A DNA stretch of 63,769 nucleotides, taken from positions 1 through 63,769 of the forward strand of contig CAITZM010000055.1 in NCBI GenBank assembly GCA_903896925.1. The letters run 5' to 3'. Each line of letters begins with the position of its first letter. Within the stretch, counting starts at the first letter, position 1. This document shows, piece after piece, positions 32,977-42,515 of the stretch. The notes under the pieces were generated by a model. That model was given only the letters and a program-made list of their open reading frames with translations, did no database searches and was not told the origin of the DNA. Both the position numbers and the translations under genes were made by a program. Source of the DNA: an uncultured Lentisphaerota bacterium (GTDB lineage Bacteria; Verrucomicrobiota; Kiritimatiellia; CAIQIC01).

Positions 32977-33864
32977 TTACGCCTTGACAACATCGGACAA
33001 TTGTCCCATTTCAAAAATATCGAGAAATGAGTGCGGGGTAAGATTCACGATCCGGATGCCGTGTTGTTGTGCGTACCTGAGGATGGTCAGGTAACAGCTC
33101 CACGTCTGTACCGCGCCGCGCAGCTTTTCGTAATAGGTCCACTGATCAAGACCGCGAAAAGAAGGATGACGAGTAAAATTGTTATAAAAGTGGGTGTAAT
33201 TTGAGCGCGTTGCCATCCAATCATGTTCCACCCCCAACAAGTAGATCGGGTTACAGCCCAGATGGAAGGCAGTGAGCAAAGCCTCATGAATTATATTAAC
33301 ACCACCCGGAAGCGGATTGAGAAAATCAACCCGTTTGATTTCTTCGGATACTAAACTGGCATTATGCGGTATGAAGAAAGTTCGCTCCAAGGGCAGCAAG
33401 CTGCCTGCAATGATCCTTTCCGCATGCCCGAGCGAAGGGAAATAGGGCACATAGAAATCCGACCGGGTGATGGTTTCCACTAATTCCTTGAGGAACGTTT
33501 GGGATGTATCACTTCCATCAAAAAAGAAGTCCGGACTTAAGCAATAATGTGAGGGTTGATAGGTCTGGGCCTGGCTATGTTTATAAAAACCGTTCACACC
33601 AAACGTAATATCATCGCGAAAACCAGCAAGATTCACTTGGCCAAAGGAAGGCCCGCTGCCAAAAATAAAACAGCGCCTTCCCTGCTGGCTCTCGGCCGTC
33701 GCAAGATTTCGCTTCAATAACGCAGGCAAACCCGCGGACATATGTACCGCCATGGGATCGTTGAAACTTGCCGAATGTTCCAGCAGATGAGCCAGAGCAA
33801 GCGCACTCTTGCGATAGATACGAAGAGGGACCCACAAGGCTTTCCGAAGCGTTTGACCGTTCAT
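32977..33864 (-). CDS. DUF115/GT42-like nucleotide-sugar enzyme
   Basis: 295 residues. RRCFIFGSGPSFGQVNLAGFRDDITFGVNGFY matches the nucleotide-binding start of the DUF115 / MptE-like and GT42 sialyltransferase-like fold, and GGVNIIHEALLTAFHLGCNPIYLLGVEHDW is a second conserved block. Members add sialic, legionaminic or pseudaminic acid-like sugars in several bacteria. A nonulosonate-like set sits upstream in the same operon, so this is a candidate transferase for that sugar. It overlaps the acetyltransferase gene by ATGA (33861-33864). Confidence 0.7.
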   Translation of the reverse strand: MNGQTLRKALWVPLRIYRKSALALAHLLEHSASFNDPMAVHMSAGLPALLKRNLATAESQQGRRCFIFGSGPSFGQVNLAGFRDDITFGVNGFYKHSQAQTYQPSHYCLSPDFFFDGSDTSQTFLKELVETITRSDFYVPYFPSLGHAERIIAGSLLPLERTFFIPHNASLVSEEIKRVDFLNPLPGGVNIIHEALLTAFHLGCNPIYLLGVEHDWMATRSNYTHFYNNFTRHPSFRGLDQWTYYEKLRGAVQTWSCYLTILRYAQQHGIRIVNLTPHSFLDIFEMGQLSDVVKA

Positions 33865-34442
33865 TTCGCGAGGTCTCCTCGTAGAGCGTCCGAAGGCACA
33901 AGCAGTTTGCGTAGCACACGCGCAGGGATTCCGCCTGCGAGCGTGTTGGGAGGAATGTCGCGCGCAACAACCGCGCCGGCGGCGAGGATCGCCCCGCTAC
34001 CCACATTGACTCCCGGCAGGATAGTGACACCCGCCCCGAGCCACGCGCCATCTCCAATCCGGATCGGGGCCGAAAGGCATGCCCCTGCACGGCGTTCCGG
34101 AGGTCCGGCCAGATGGCTGTTCGTCACAAACAGACAATTCATCCCCACCGCCACGTTGGCTTCCAGCGTAACCTTACCGCCTAAATTGAACTGACACCCT
34201 TTATTAATATAACAATCCTTGCCGATACTCAGCCCTTCCGAGAAGGGAGAGTAGCCCGTCAGTTCCACAAACCCTGCCAGGCGTGTACCCCGGCCGATAC
34301 TGATCCCCATATAACGGTAGAGCATGGTCCGAATACGCATAAACGTGTATGTAGGCAACATCCGGCAGATCAAGCCCAGCGCCAAGTAACGCGGGTGGAG
34401 GCCGTTGAGTTCTTCACAAAGTATATTCCACGGATTTCTCAT
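33861..34442 (-). CDS. Left-handed beta-helix acyltransferase (WcaF/LbH type)
   Basis: 193 residues. A short N-terminal helical part is followed by imperfect hexapeptide repeats beginning ISIGRGTRLAGFVELTGYS and continuing to IRIGDGAWLGAGVTILPGVNVGSGAILAAGAVV. The catalytic His is probably in TNSHLAGP. Such enzymes O-acetylate sugars with acetyl-CoA in the cytoplasm. It overlaps wecB (34439-34442) and the DUF115 gene, both by ATGA. Confidence 0.88.
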   Translation of the reverse strand: MRNPWNILCEELNGLHPRYLALGLICRMLPTYTFMRIRTMLYRYMGISIGRGTRLAGFVELTGYSPFSEGLSIGKDCYINKGCQFNLGGKVTLEANVAVGMNCLFVTNSHLAGPPERRAGACLSAPIRIGDGAWLGAGVTILPGVNVGSGAILAAGAVVARDIPPNTLAGGIPARVLRKLLVPSDALRGDLAK

Positions 34443-35614
34443 GCTAAGAAGCGCTGAATCGCCCCCCTGATCTGTTGGCTGGCCGCCCCCGTGCCGTAGG
34501 GATTGTGAGCCCGTGCCATGGCGCGATAGGCCGTCGGCCGGGTGAGGAGTTCCTCCACGGCACCTACAATGGACTGTGTCTTGGTGCCAACCAAACGGAC
34601 CGTGCCGGCCGCAACAGCCTCCGGCCGCTCGGTGGTATCACGCATCACTAGCACCGGGCGGCCCAAACTGGGCGCTTCCTCCTGCACCCCTCCGGAATCC
34701 GTCAGGATGAGGTGGGCACGCGCCATCAAGGCCACAAACGGAAGGTATTCCAAGGGTTCTATCAAATGCACATTGTTCACCGCTGGTTTCCGACCTGCGG
34801 CGTGCCGGGCGGCAGGCCCGAGCAGGCGATAGACCGGTTCCCGGACCTGGGGATTCAGATGCACCGGGTAGACAAAGTGTACGTTCGGGAATGTGCGGGC
34901 CAGACTGGCAATCGCGCGGCAGATGTTTTCGAAGCCGCGGCCAAAATTCTCGCGTCGGTGCCCGGTGATCAGCACCACCCGCGGACCAGTTCCATCCGCC
35001 CCGGCGGAGCGGGGCTGCAACGCAGAAGGCAGGCCGGGGATGTGCGGCGGCGTTTTTTTGATCATACCCAAGGCGAGGTGCAAAGCATCGATAACCGGAT
35101 TGCCGGTGACGAAGATGTGCCCCGCCGGCACCCCCTCCTTAAGCAGGTTGTCCCGGCTCCATGCCGTGGGCGCAAAATGTAGTGCCGCTAAGCGCGAGGT
35201 CAGCACCCGGTTGGCCTCCTCCGGCCACGGCGCTTCCATGTTCCATGTGCGCAGACCGGCCTCCACATGCCCGACAGGGATGTGATGGTAGAAGGCGGTC
35301 AAAGCCGCGCAAAAGACCGTGGTCGTATCCCCTTGGACCAGCACCAGGTCCGGTTTGTAGTCCGTCAAATAAGCATCCAGCGCCGTCAGGGCTCGGGCCG
35401 TGAATCCGGCCAGCGTTTGCCGGGGCCGCATCAAATTCAGGTCCACATCGGGCCTGATCGCAAAGACCGACAGCACCTGATCCAGCATGCTGCGGTGTTG
35501 CGCCGTCACGCACACGTGGCAGTGTATGTTCTCCAGTTGGCGCAACGCGAGGATGACCGGCGCTAGCTTAATCGTTTCCGGCCGCGTCCCGAAAATTATG
35601 CTGATTTTTTTCAT
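34439..35614 (-). CDS. wecB: UDP-N-acetylglucosamine 2-epimerase
   Basis: 391 residues, GT-B-like fold, converts UDP-GlcNAc to UDP-ManNAc. The start MKKISIIFGTRPETIKLAPVI is diagnostic. VLVQGDTTTVFCAAL, HVEAGLRT, VLITGHRRENFGRGF and DSGGVQEEAPSLGRPVLVMR (UDP and catalytic His/Glu residues) are all intact. UDP-ManNAc is the substrate of the WecG-type enzyme encoded at the end of this operon, so the pair may build a ManNAc-containing disaccharide. ATG at 35614 is chosen as the family start. ATGA overlap with the downstream acetyltransferase gene. Confidence 0.96.
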   Translation of the reverse strand: MKKISIIFGTRPETIKLAPVILALRQLENIHCHVCVTAQHRSMLDQVLSVFAIRPDVDLNLMRPRQTLAGFTARALTALDAYLTDYKPDLVLVQGDTTTVFCAALTAFYHHIPVGHVEAGLRTWNMEAPWPEEANRVLTSRLAALHFAPTAWSRDNLLKEGVPAGHIFVTGNPVIDALHLALGMIKKTPPHIPGLPSALQPRSAGADGTGPRVVLITGHRRENFGRGFENICRAIASLARTFPNVHFVYPVHLNPQVREPVYRLLGPAARHAAGRKPAVNNVHLIEPLEYLPFVALMARAHLILTDSGGVQEEAPSLGRPVLVMRDTTERPEAVAAGTVRLVGTKTQSIVGAVEELLTRPTAYRAMARAHNPYGTGAASQQIRGAIQRFLA

Positions 35615-35651
35615 ACTGAACTCGGCACTGACGAGCGCCTCGGGTCCGAAG

Positions 35652-36830
35652 TCACACGCTCGGCGCGCACGGCTTTTTCTGTTTGGCCGAAGCGCGGCCA
35701 TATTGGAGAATAGGCAGAGAGTAGAGCCGGTAAACCACAGCTGTTAGCAGCAAACTGCTCAGCAGGCAACCGACGATAATCAGGGCGTATTTGTATAACG
35801 ATCCGTCTGCTGGCCCAAAATACTGTCTCGCCCATAGGACAATCGGCTGATGAAACAAATACAATTCGTAACTGACAATGCCGCACCAGCGGAGCCAAGG
35901 GGCGCAAAGCAACTTAGCCACCGGTTGCTGGGGATCAGCGACAAAGCAAAGCAGGCAGGCGGCAGCGATCTTCACCAGCCAGGAAAGGGCTTCGCCTGCC
36001 ACCAGCTGACCGCTTTCGGGGTACACGTGCAGCCAAGCGGATCCGAGCAGGGCCAAAGGCAACAAGACCAAACCTAGTAAGCCCAGTTTCGCCCATGTTA
36101 TTTTCATTACCTTGGAAGTTTCCAAGCCGGCGATGAGTACGCCCAAGGCAAAGGCGTCCAAGGCCGACGGGAAGTGTGCATTGATGATCGGGTGAATGGT
36201 ATGCGACAAGCCGGTGATGCAACGGTAGCCAACCGGGACCACGAGAAAGATCAACGGCAATGCCCACAGGCAGAACTTGGCCGGTATTTTCTTCACGCAG
36301 ATGAACAGCAGTGGCAAAACGATGTAAAAATGCACCTCGATAACCAGCGACCACATGACCACGTTACACTTGTCGCTGACCGGAAAGAGGAATGGTAGAC
36401 CAACCAACCATTGGGCGCCGATCAGGAAACAGGACCAGTCATGCCGCGCCAGAACATAGAGGGGCGTCAACAGCACAACTGACAGGGCCAGGGGCGGATA
36501 AATTTTCCAGAAACGCCGCCAACCATAGCCCGCCGGGACCGCCTGCGCCGCCTCGGAAAATTTTCGCTTCCAAAAAGGCCATGAGAGCAGAAAGCCTGAA
36601 AGCGTAAAAAAGAGTGTCACACCACTCCCCCCCGCCATGGCCAAGCCACCAATGAACTGGCCCAGCGGACCGGCCTTGGGGTTGACGTAAATATAATGGC
36701 AAACCAAGACCATCAAGATGGCCACGCCGCGCAGTCCATCCAAAAAATCATAGTCGCGGTTGGTACTCGGGCTGACATGCCAACGATCAAGCCAGTGTGC
36801 ATTCGACTGCGAAGGTGGTGTGATTTTCAT
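35652..36830 (-). CDS. Acyltransferase 3 (OafA-like) membrane protein
   Basis: 392 residues with about ten transmembrane segments. DYDFLDGLRGVAILMVLVCHYIYV and FFTLSGFLLSWPFW are the AT3 N-terminal signatures, including the conserved His of the second segment and the S-G-F turn. LVIEVHFYIVLPLLFICVKK is a third typical block. These proteins O-acetylate glycans from the cytoplasm or periplasm. The start at 36830 (MKITPPSQS) is used. The 195 bases upstream hold no clear gene. Confidence 0.88.
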   Translation of the reverse strand: MKITPPSQSNAHWLDRWHVSPSTNRDYDFLDGLRGVAILMVLVCHYIYVNPKAGPLGQFIGGLAMAGGSGVTLFFTLSGFLLSWPFWKRKFSEAAQAVPAGYGWRRFWKIYPPLALSVVLLTPLYVLARHDWSCFLIGAQWLVGLPFLFPVSDKCNVVMWSLVIEVHFYIVLPLLFICVKKIPAKFCLWALPLIFLVVPVGYRCITGLSHTIHPIINAHFPSALDAFALGVLIAGLETSKVMKITWAKLGLLGLVLLPLALLGSAWLHVYPESGQLVAGEALSWLVKIAAACLLCFVADPQQPVAKLLCAPWLRWCGIVSYELYLFHQPIVLWARQYFGPADGSLYKYALIIVGCLLSSLLLTAVVYRLYSLPILQYGRASAKQKKPCAPSV

Positions 36831-37025
36831 AACTCGCAACTGCTTAGCTGGTGCAATCCGATACGTTTCAAACTGTTCGCAAAAAGCCTATCCGCACCTA
36901 GACTCCACAAACGGTCCACAGGGCCGGTAACCTCGTTCATAAAGACCTAGCGCAAGCGCTCGAGCCAGACCAAAGAACGGGAGCGCTGATGGTTTCCGGT
37001 CGCGGCCCGAAAGCATACTGGCTCC

Positions 37026-38513
37026 TCATACCGAAACCCGCCCTGTGACCCGGGCCCATTTCCCGCGCCACCGCTCCGGCAATACAGCCCCAATCGTCGC
37101 CTGCATCAGAGGTGCACACCAGCGCACGGCGGCGCCTAGGATGGTGAGATAGGCCAGCGCTGCCAAGGGAACACCGCAGAGCAACCGTACCCCCGCCGAA
37201 GACACATGGTGCCCGACCAGGGCATAGATCCCCCATAGTGCCCCGCTCGCAGCCAGCACCGGCAGCACCAACTGCATCATGGTGCCCCAGTGGAAGCGCA
37301 GCACGTGCCGCCGGATCTGGAACAGATAGAGCGGCAGCGTGCCGAGGGACGCTGCGATGGCTGACAGTATCAAGCCAGCTAACCCATGTAACTGCATCAA
37401 GGGATAGAGCAGCGCCAGAAACAACACGCAGGTGAGCCCCTGGTTGATGGTGCCCAATTGGGGGCGACCGATGGCCTGGAAAGCAATCTCGGCGGGGATC
37501 AACAGCAACATCACCAGCGCCTGCACACAGAAGAGCTGCGCCAAGGGGACGAGGGCGGCCCATTTGGCCGTCAGCAGCAGGGGGAGCAGGTCGGGAATGA
37601 CGACGGCATAGCCAATACAGAGCGCCGGTGCCACCATCAGGCCCAGCACGACGGCATGCTTGAACTGCCGCTGCAAACCGTGCTCTGCATGGTGCGCGGC
37701 CGAGAACAACGGATAAGCCACCCGCCAGATCAGGCCTTGCATCTGGGAAAAAATATTCCATGAAAACACATTGGCCCGGTCGTAGAAACCCAGCCGGGTG
37801 GTGCCGACCAGCCGCGCCAGCGCGAGCGTCACCCCTTGGTTGCGGATCATCTCCACGATCGTGTTGCCCAGCAGGCAACTGCCAAACGACAGCAGCCCCT
37901 TGAGCTGGACCCACGGCAGGCGGAACCGCGGCCGATGGGGATGAAGTGCATAGGTGGTCACGACGCCCACGGCCGCCGCGCACAGCATGCCGACCAGCAG
38001 CGCCATGATGTCGCGCCAGACCAGCAGCAGGCCGATGGTCAGCACGCAGGAAACCACCGCCGGGACGATTTCGGCGATAAAGATCGGCCGAAACCGCAAC
38101 TCACGTCGGAAGATCACCATACCGTTGTTGCGCCACGAATTGACGAACACGCCCAGGCAGTTCATGAACATGACGGCGACGATGCGCGGGTCCGAGGCCC
38201 AGCGGCTCAACAGCGGCGCACACGCCAGGAACAGCAGCGCGATCGCGTTGCGCCGGATGAACTCGAACGTCCAAGCGACATCCAGGTCCAGGCCGGTGAC
38301 CTCCTTGCGCTGCACCAAGGCGGAATCCACGCCCAGATTGGAAACCTGATCGAAAAACGCCAGCATGGCCGAAGCCACGGCCAGCAGCCCAAAGTCGGCC
38401 GGCAGGAGCAACCGCGCCGTGACCACCGAAGAGCCCAGTCTCAACGCGTACAGGCTCAGCATGCTCATCCCGGACCAGAAGGCCGCCGAGTAAATTTTTT
38501 GTTGGCTGCTCAT
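37026..38513 (-). CDS. Wzx-like polysaccharide flippase (MOP superfamily)
   Basis: 495 residues with about 12-14 membrane segments, starting IYSAAFWSGMSMLSLYALRLGSSVVTARLLLPADFGLLAVASAML, the opening of the polysaccharide-synthesis/MOP family (compare WzxC). LGFYDRANVFSWNIFSQMQG and LLPLLLTAKWAALVPLAQLFCVQALV are typical later blocks. It should move the lipid-linked repeat unit to the periplasm, where the Wzy protein acts. ATG at 38513 is used. Confidence 0.9.
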   Translation of the reverse strand: MSSQQKIYSAAFWSGMSMLSLYALRLGSSVVTARLLLPADFGLLAVASAMLAFFDQVSNLGVDSALVQRKEVTGLDLDVAWTFEFIRRNAIALLFLACAPLLSRWASDPRIVAVMFMNCLGVFVNSWRNNGMVIFRRELRFRPIFIAEIVPAVVSCVLTIGLLLVWRDIMALLVGMLCAAAVGVVTTYALHPHRPRFRLPWVQLKGLLSFGSCLLGNTIVEMIRNQGVTLALARLVGTTRLGFYDRANVFSWNIFSQMQGLIWRVAYPLFSAAHHAEHGLQRQFKHAVVLGLMVAPALCIGYAVVIPDLLPLLLTAKWAALVPLAQLFCVQALVMLLLIPAEIAFQAIGRPQLGTINQGLTCVLFLALLYPLMQLHGLAGLILSAIAASLGTLPLYLFQIRRHVLRFHWGTMMQLVLPVLAASGALWGIYALVGHHVSSAGVRLLCGVPLAALAYLTILGAAVRWCAPLMQATIGAVLPERWRGKWARVTGRVSV

Positions 38514-38550
38514 GTGGATGGACGCCGCTAGGCGGGCTGTCCCGTTCCGG

Positions 38551-39630
38551 TCACGCAGTGGTTCCACTAACGCTTTCATCGCGCGATGCCATCCTCAAGA
38601 GCTTGAACTCCGGGAACACATGCGTCGCAAAGCCCTCTTTGAATTCGGCAATATGCAACTCCTTGGATGTGGGAGGCGGCAGATCCTGAGGATAAAAGCG
38701 GGTACCGATATAATACCAGTGGAGCTTACGTCGCTGCAGTTCCTGAATGGCGGCATACTGGACCACGTGGCCCAACGGCAGATCGAACAGCTCACGATCA
38801 TAGGCCGCCACGGCATACAACCCTTCGTCGCGCGATATGTGAAAAAACCCGCCGCCGACCATCCGGCCAGCCGCATCGCGCAGAAAAATAAGGAAAGCCG
38901 CGTGGTCACGGATCGCCTCCAGCTGCCGCTGCCAGCTCTCTGCCGACCGGGTCACGCGACCCGCTACGGCGCAGTGCAATTCGCGAAATTCCTGCCAGAG
39001 GGCCGCATCGGCCTCCACCATGAGGCCCACATTCCATTGCTTGGAGCCCGAAGTGATCAGCGCTTTGTAGCTTTTCCGGAAGGAAGCTTTGATCTGCGCC
39101 AGTTCCAGCGTCAAGTCGATCCACAGGCCATGCCGGACGCTGACCTTGGCGCCCCGCCGCAGGAGTTGGGTCTGCCATTCGCTGAGGCCCCATTCGTCAC
39201 GAAAGGGACAGAGGCTCTCGTACATCAGGCCACCCAACTCTGCGGCCAACCGGTCCAAAAAAGCCAGGCAGGCGGTGACGAGCGACTTGACCGATTTAGC
39301 CGCCAGATCCTTGGAGAACAACGGCGGCAGAACGGCCCCTTCGTTGGAGCCGATCACCACTCCATCGCGCTTGCGCAGGCAGAGCGGCCAGACGCCGCAA
39401 GGCTGACGATCATGAAACAGGACCAGCGACAGATCCATCAATTCCCAGCCCGCGCCCTGCATATACGCATATTGATAATCGATCATCGCCTCGGTATAGG
39501 CCACCGGCAGGTAGGCACTTTTCTGAGCCGTCGCTGACCAAAGAGCCGCGGTTTGCGCGCGCCACTCACCCTGCAAGCCGGCTTCCGCCATCCAGAGGTT
39601 GAGCTTTTCCAGAGAGAACAGGTCACTCAT
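38551..39630 (-). CDS. FemAB/GNAT-like acyltransferase
   Basis: 359 residues. The second half is GNAT-like: LARRR-type basic residues are replaced by FLIFLRDAAGRMVGGGFFHISRDEGLYAVAAYDRELFDLPLGHVVQYAAIQELQRRKLHWYYIG, similar to the BioF2-like acetyltransferase domain. The first half (residues 1-190) contains YLPVAYTEAMIDYQYAYMQ and a FRKSYKALITSG segment often found in FemAB-like proteins of polysaccharide loci. It probably adds an acyl or aminoacyl group to a sugar amine. It lies between the methyltransferase gene and wzx. Confidence 0.7.
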   Translation of the reverse strand: MSDLFSLEKLNLWMAEAGLQGEWRAQTAALWSATAQKSAYLPVAYTEAMIDYQYAYMQGAGWELMDLSLVLFHDRQPCGVWPLCLRKRDGVVIGSNEGAVLPPLFSKDLAAKSVKSLVTACLAFLDRLAAELGGLMYESLCPFRDEWGLSEWQTQLLRRGAKVSVRHGLWIDLTLELAQIKASFRKSYKALITSGSKQWNVGLMVEADAALWQEFRELHCAVAGRVTRSAESWQRQLEAIRDHAAFLIFLRDAAGRMVGGGFFHISRDEGLYAVAAYDRELFDLPLGHVVQYAAIQELQRRKLHWYYIGTRFYPQDLPPPTSKELHIAEFKEGFATHVFPEFKLLRMASRDESVSGTTA

Positions 39631-39670
39631 AAATGCAGTTCCAGACTACGTCCTGCGCATCAACAGTTTC

Positions 39671-40384
39671 TCACGAACCTCGGACCGCCTCGGCAACGAC
39701 GAATTCGAAATACTCCTGCTCTTGGCGATAGGTACGTCCCACCGTCTCAAGATAGGTCACTTCAAAACCATGCGCTTCAAGCTGTGTTTTCAGTTCCGCC
39801 GGGTGCACAAACCGGAACGGATAATGGTTGCCGGCATACGGCGCATCCGGACGCCGGATGCCATCCAAGGTGGAGTCATCCAGGAATTTCGCGTCTCCCG
39901 GATGAGTGAAGGCCTCCGAACGTTTGCTGGGGGTGAACATGAAAAAGCGACCCTGCGGTTTGAGCACGCGATGAACCGCCTGTAGGCAACGGCCAAATTC
40001 AGCCATATTAAGACAGAAGGCACTAAAGACATCCAAGACGACATCAAAGGAGGCCGCGGTCCAGGGGGGGGCCGTCATGGAGCCGACCTTCAGTTCGGCG
40101 GTGGTCTGCCATTGCGCCAGCATCTGTCCGGCGAGCTGGATGGCCTCGGACGAGAGGTCCAAGCCGCAGGTTTGGTAACCTTCACGGGCCAGCATCCACA
40201 GGTTGGCCCCGCTACCACAACCCAGTTCCAAGACGCGGATCTGCTGCCGCTCGGCGTGCGGCACCCGGAAATAGTGACGCCCCATAAACCGCAGCAATTC
40301 TTCATTGGGATAGCGCCGCTGTGCATTCAAGCCTGCGGCCGCATAGTTCTGGTTGTACCAGGCTGCAATTTTCTGATGTTCCAT
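39671..40384 (-). CDS. Class I SAM-dependent methyltransferase
   Basis: 237 residues. Motif I is RVLELGCGSGANLWMLAREGYQTCGLDLS near residue 50; VVLDVFSAFCLNMAEFGRCLQAVHRVLKPQGRFFMFTP follows. The C-terminal region HPAELKTQLEAHGFEVTYLETVGRTY is typical of the family. Together with the aminotransferase and SpsF genes it probably modifies a nonulosonate-like or amino sugar. Small substrate, unknown. Confidence 0.85.
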   Translation of the reverse strand: MEHQKIAAWYNQNYAAAGLNAQRRYPNEELLRFMGRHYFRVPHAERQQIRVLELGCGSGANLWMLAREGYQTCGLDLSSEAIQLAGQMLAQWQTTAELKVGSMTAPPWTAASFDVVLDVFSAFCLNMAEFGRCLQAVHRVLKPQGRFFMFTPSKRSEAFTHPGDAKFLDDSTLDGIRRPDAPYAGNHYPFRFVHPAELKTQLEAHGFEVTYLETVGRTYRQEQEYFEFVVAEAVRGS

Positions 40385-40417
40385 AACCTTCGCCTTAACG
40401 ATAAACGTTGCTGGAAA

Positions 40418-41725
40418 TCAGGTCAGACGTGCAAAGCCACTATGGGCCATAGGACCCTTGAGGCGTTGGGCCAGATCCCCTTGCCGCAAGGCCTGGGCGA
40501 TTTCGCCGAAGACCTCGCCGACGTGGCGCAAATACTCCTCGGCAATCTTCGCCGAGTGCGTCAGCATCGGATAGAAGCCAATGCCCGCCAGATAGCCGCG
40601 TTCCAACATGCTTTGCGTGAACAGCGTCCGCGCCTCGGTGGCCGCGGGCCCTTCCACACCAAAATGGCTCAACGGCGGGATGCCGCCGACCTGTATGGGC
40701 AAGCCCGCTGCCTGGGCCGCGGCCAGCCAGCCGGCCTGCACCTGGCGGCCGATGGCGTCGAGGTGCTTATGCACCGACAGCCTGCGATACTTGCGGATGG
40801 TGGCCAAGGCCGCCGTCGGCCCGATGCGGTCCGTCCAATAGGTGCTGCTGATGAACGTTTTCTGGGCCGCCTCCATGACGGAGGCGCGGCCGATGATGGC
40901 GCCCATCGGATAGCCGTTGCTGATCGCCTTGGCCAGCACGGCGATGTCCGGCTCGACCCCGTACACCATGTGCGATCCGCCCGGATACAGACGGAAGCCG
41001 GCCGAGACTTCGTCGAAGATCAAGACGGCCCCGACGCGTTGCGCCACGGCCCGGCAGTGTTGGAGGAAGGCCGGGTCCGCTTCGTTGCGGACCGGCTCCA
41101 TGATGATGGCGGCGAGATCGCTGCCGTGTTCTTGCACGATGGCCTCCAACTGATCCACCCGGCCAAAACTGAAGGGGAACGCCGTGCCCCGCAGCGCCCG
41201 CGGCACGCCCGCCGGGGCCAACCCCGGCAACAGATGCCCGTCCAAGGCGGCATCGCCAGCAAGATTGGCCGCGAGGTACCAGTCGTGCCAGCCGTGATAA
41301 CCGCAGAAGGCAATCTTATCCCGGCCCGTGGCGGCCCGCGCAATGCGGATGGCCACCACGTTGCTTTCTCCACCGCAGCGCGCATAGCGCACCCGCTCCG
41401 CCCAGGGATGCAACTCGCAGAGCAACTCGGCCAGATACACTTCCTCGGGAGCGTTGAGTACGCAGGAGTTGCCATTGGTCACCGCGCCCAGGACAGCGGC
41501 CGTGACGTCGGGATCGGAATAGCCCAGCGTGCTGGCCCCCACCCCACAGTTCGTCATGTCGATATAGGTCCGGCCATCCAGATCGGTCACCTCACAACCG
41601 TGGGCGCTTTGATAGTAGGCCGGCCACTGCTCCGGAAGATACATTTCCGGCCGCTTGGAGAGCAGTTGCGTACCACCAGGGATCAACTGGCGTGCCCGCC
41701 GATATAAATCCTGTCCTGTGCTCAT
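40418..41725 (-). CDS. Class III (GSAM-like) PLP aminotransferase
   Basis: 435 residues resembling glutamate-1-semialdehyde 2,1-aminomutase. It has YRRARQLIPGGTQLLSKRPE at the start, RYARCGGESNVVAIRIARAATGRDKIAFCGYHGWHDWY, the PLP motif LIFDEVSAGFRLYPGG, and the Schiff-base Lys in DIAVLAKAISNGYPMGAIIG. It lies with spsF, an aldo/keto reductase gene, neuB and pseB and is not near heme genes, so it probably installs or moves an amino group on a glycan precursor. It may take the role of PseC, which is absent. Confidence 0.85.
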   Translation of the reverse strand: MSTGQDLYRRARQLIPGGTQLLSKRPEMYLPEQWPAYYQSAHGCEVTDLDGRTYIDMTNCGVGASTLGYSDPDVTAAVLGAVTNGNSCVLNAPEEVYLAELLCELHPWAERVRYARCGGESNVVAIRIARAATGRDKIAFCGYHGWHDWYLAANLAGDAALDGHLLPGLAPAGVPRALRGTAFPFSFGRVDQLEAIVQEHGSDLAAIIMEPVRNEADPAFLQHCRAVAQRVGAVLIFDEVSAGFRLYPGGSHMVYGVEPDIAVLAKAISNGYPMGAIIGRASVMEAAQKTFISSTYWTDRIGPTAALATIRKYRRLSVHKHLDAIGRQVQAGWLAAAQAAGLPIQVGGIPPLSHFGVEGPAATEARTLFTQSMLERGYLAGIGFYPMLTHSAKIAEEYLRHVGEVFGEIAQALRQGDLAQRLKGPMAHSGFARLT

Positions 41726-41731
41726 GGTTTT

Positions 41732-42502
41732 TTATCCTTCCGCGGTGAGGGGGTGTTCGCGCAGGCTCTTGGCCAGGCCTTCGTCGCGTCCGATGTGCTG
41801 GTTCGCCGCGCCCAGTTCCGGGCGCTCCCGCAACAGGGCCAGCACTTCCTCCAGGTAGCCATATTGCTGCCGCCGCCCCAGTTCTTCCGTCAGGGCCGAG
41901 AGCAGCCGATAATCCGCCGCTTCGTCCAGCGTCCAGCGCAGATGCGCCAGGCTGGGCGTGTGCGCCACCTCGACCACCCGAAACTTGTCCAGATGCGAGC
42001 GGATGTAGTAGGTGACGTGTTCGCGATACGGCTGTTCACGGGCATGGGTCCACATCCATTCCAGCGCCCGGAAACTGACCACCTCGGTATCCAGTCCATC
42101 GGGAAAGGTGGCCGGCGTGTTGTTGGAGGCATAGTCGCAGGCCGGCATCCGCTGGAAAGCCTCCAGCACCTTGGCGCTTTCGCGCGGGTCCAGCAGCGGG
42201 CAGTCACCGGTGATGCGGATGATCGCGTCCGCCTGCAACGGGCGCGCCACTTGATAATAGCGGTCGAGGACATCGTTTTCGCTGCCGCGCTGGATGGGGA
42301 TGCTCCGGCTTTGGCAAAACGCCACCAAAGGATCGTCTTGTTGCGCAGTCGTGGTCGCCACCACGACCTGGTCGATGCCCGCAATCACACGGGCTCGGTC
42401 GAAAACCCATTCGATGACGGCGCGACCGGCCAGCGGCTTGAGCATTTTACCGGGGAAGCGGCTCGCTCCCATACGCGCCTGGATGATGACTATGGTTTTC
42501 AT
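41732..42502 (-). CDS. SpsF-type cytidylyltransferase-like protein
   Basis: 256 residues of the CMP-KDO synthetase-like fold. MKTIVIIQARMGASRFPGKMLKPLAGRAVIEWVF carries the nucleotide-binding G-x-S-R-F-P-G-K motif. RITGDCPLLDP, with its acidic residue, and WTLDEAADYRLLSAL follow. SpsF-like enzymes are predicted to charge a sugar acid with CMP, as PseF and NeuA do. Encoded between the aldo/keto reductase and aminotransferase genes, it would make the activated form of the NeuB product. Confidence 0.88.
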   Translation of the reverse strand: MKTIVIIQARMGASRFPGKMLKPLAGRAVIEWVFDRARVIAGIDQVVVATTTAQQDDPLVAFCQSRSIPIQRGSENDVLDRYYQVARPLQADAIIRITGDCPLLDPRESAKVLEAFQRMPACDYASNNTPATFPDGLDTEVVSFRALEWMWTHAREQPYREHVTYYIRSHLDKFRVVEVAHTPSLAHLRWTLDEAADYRLLSALTEELGRRQQYGYLEEVLALLRERPELGAANQHIGRDEGLAKSLREHPLTAEG

Positions 42503-42515
42503 TTGTTATCCGGAA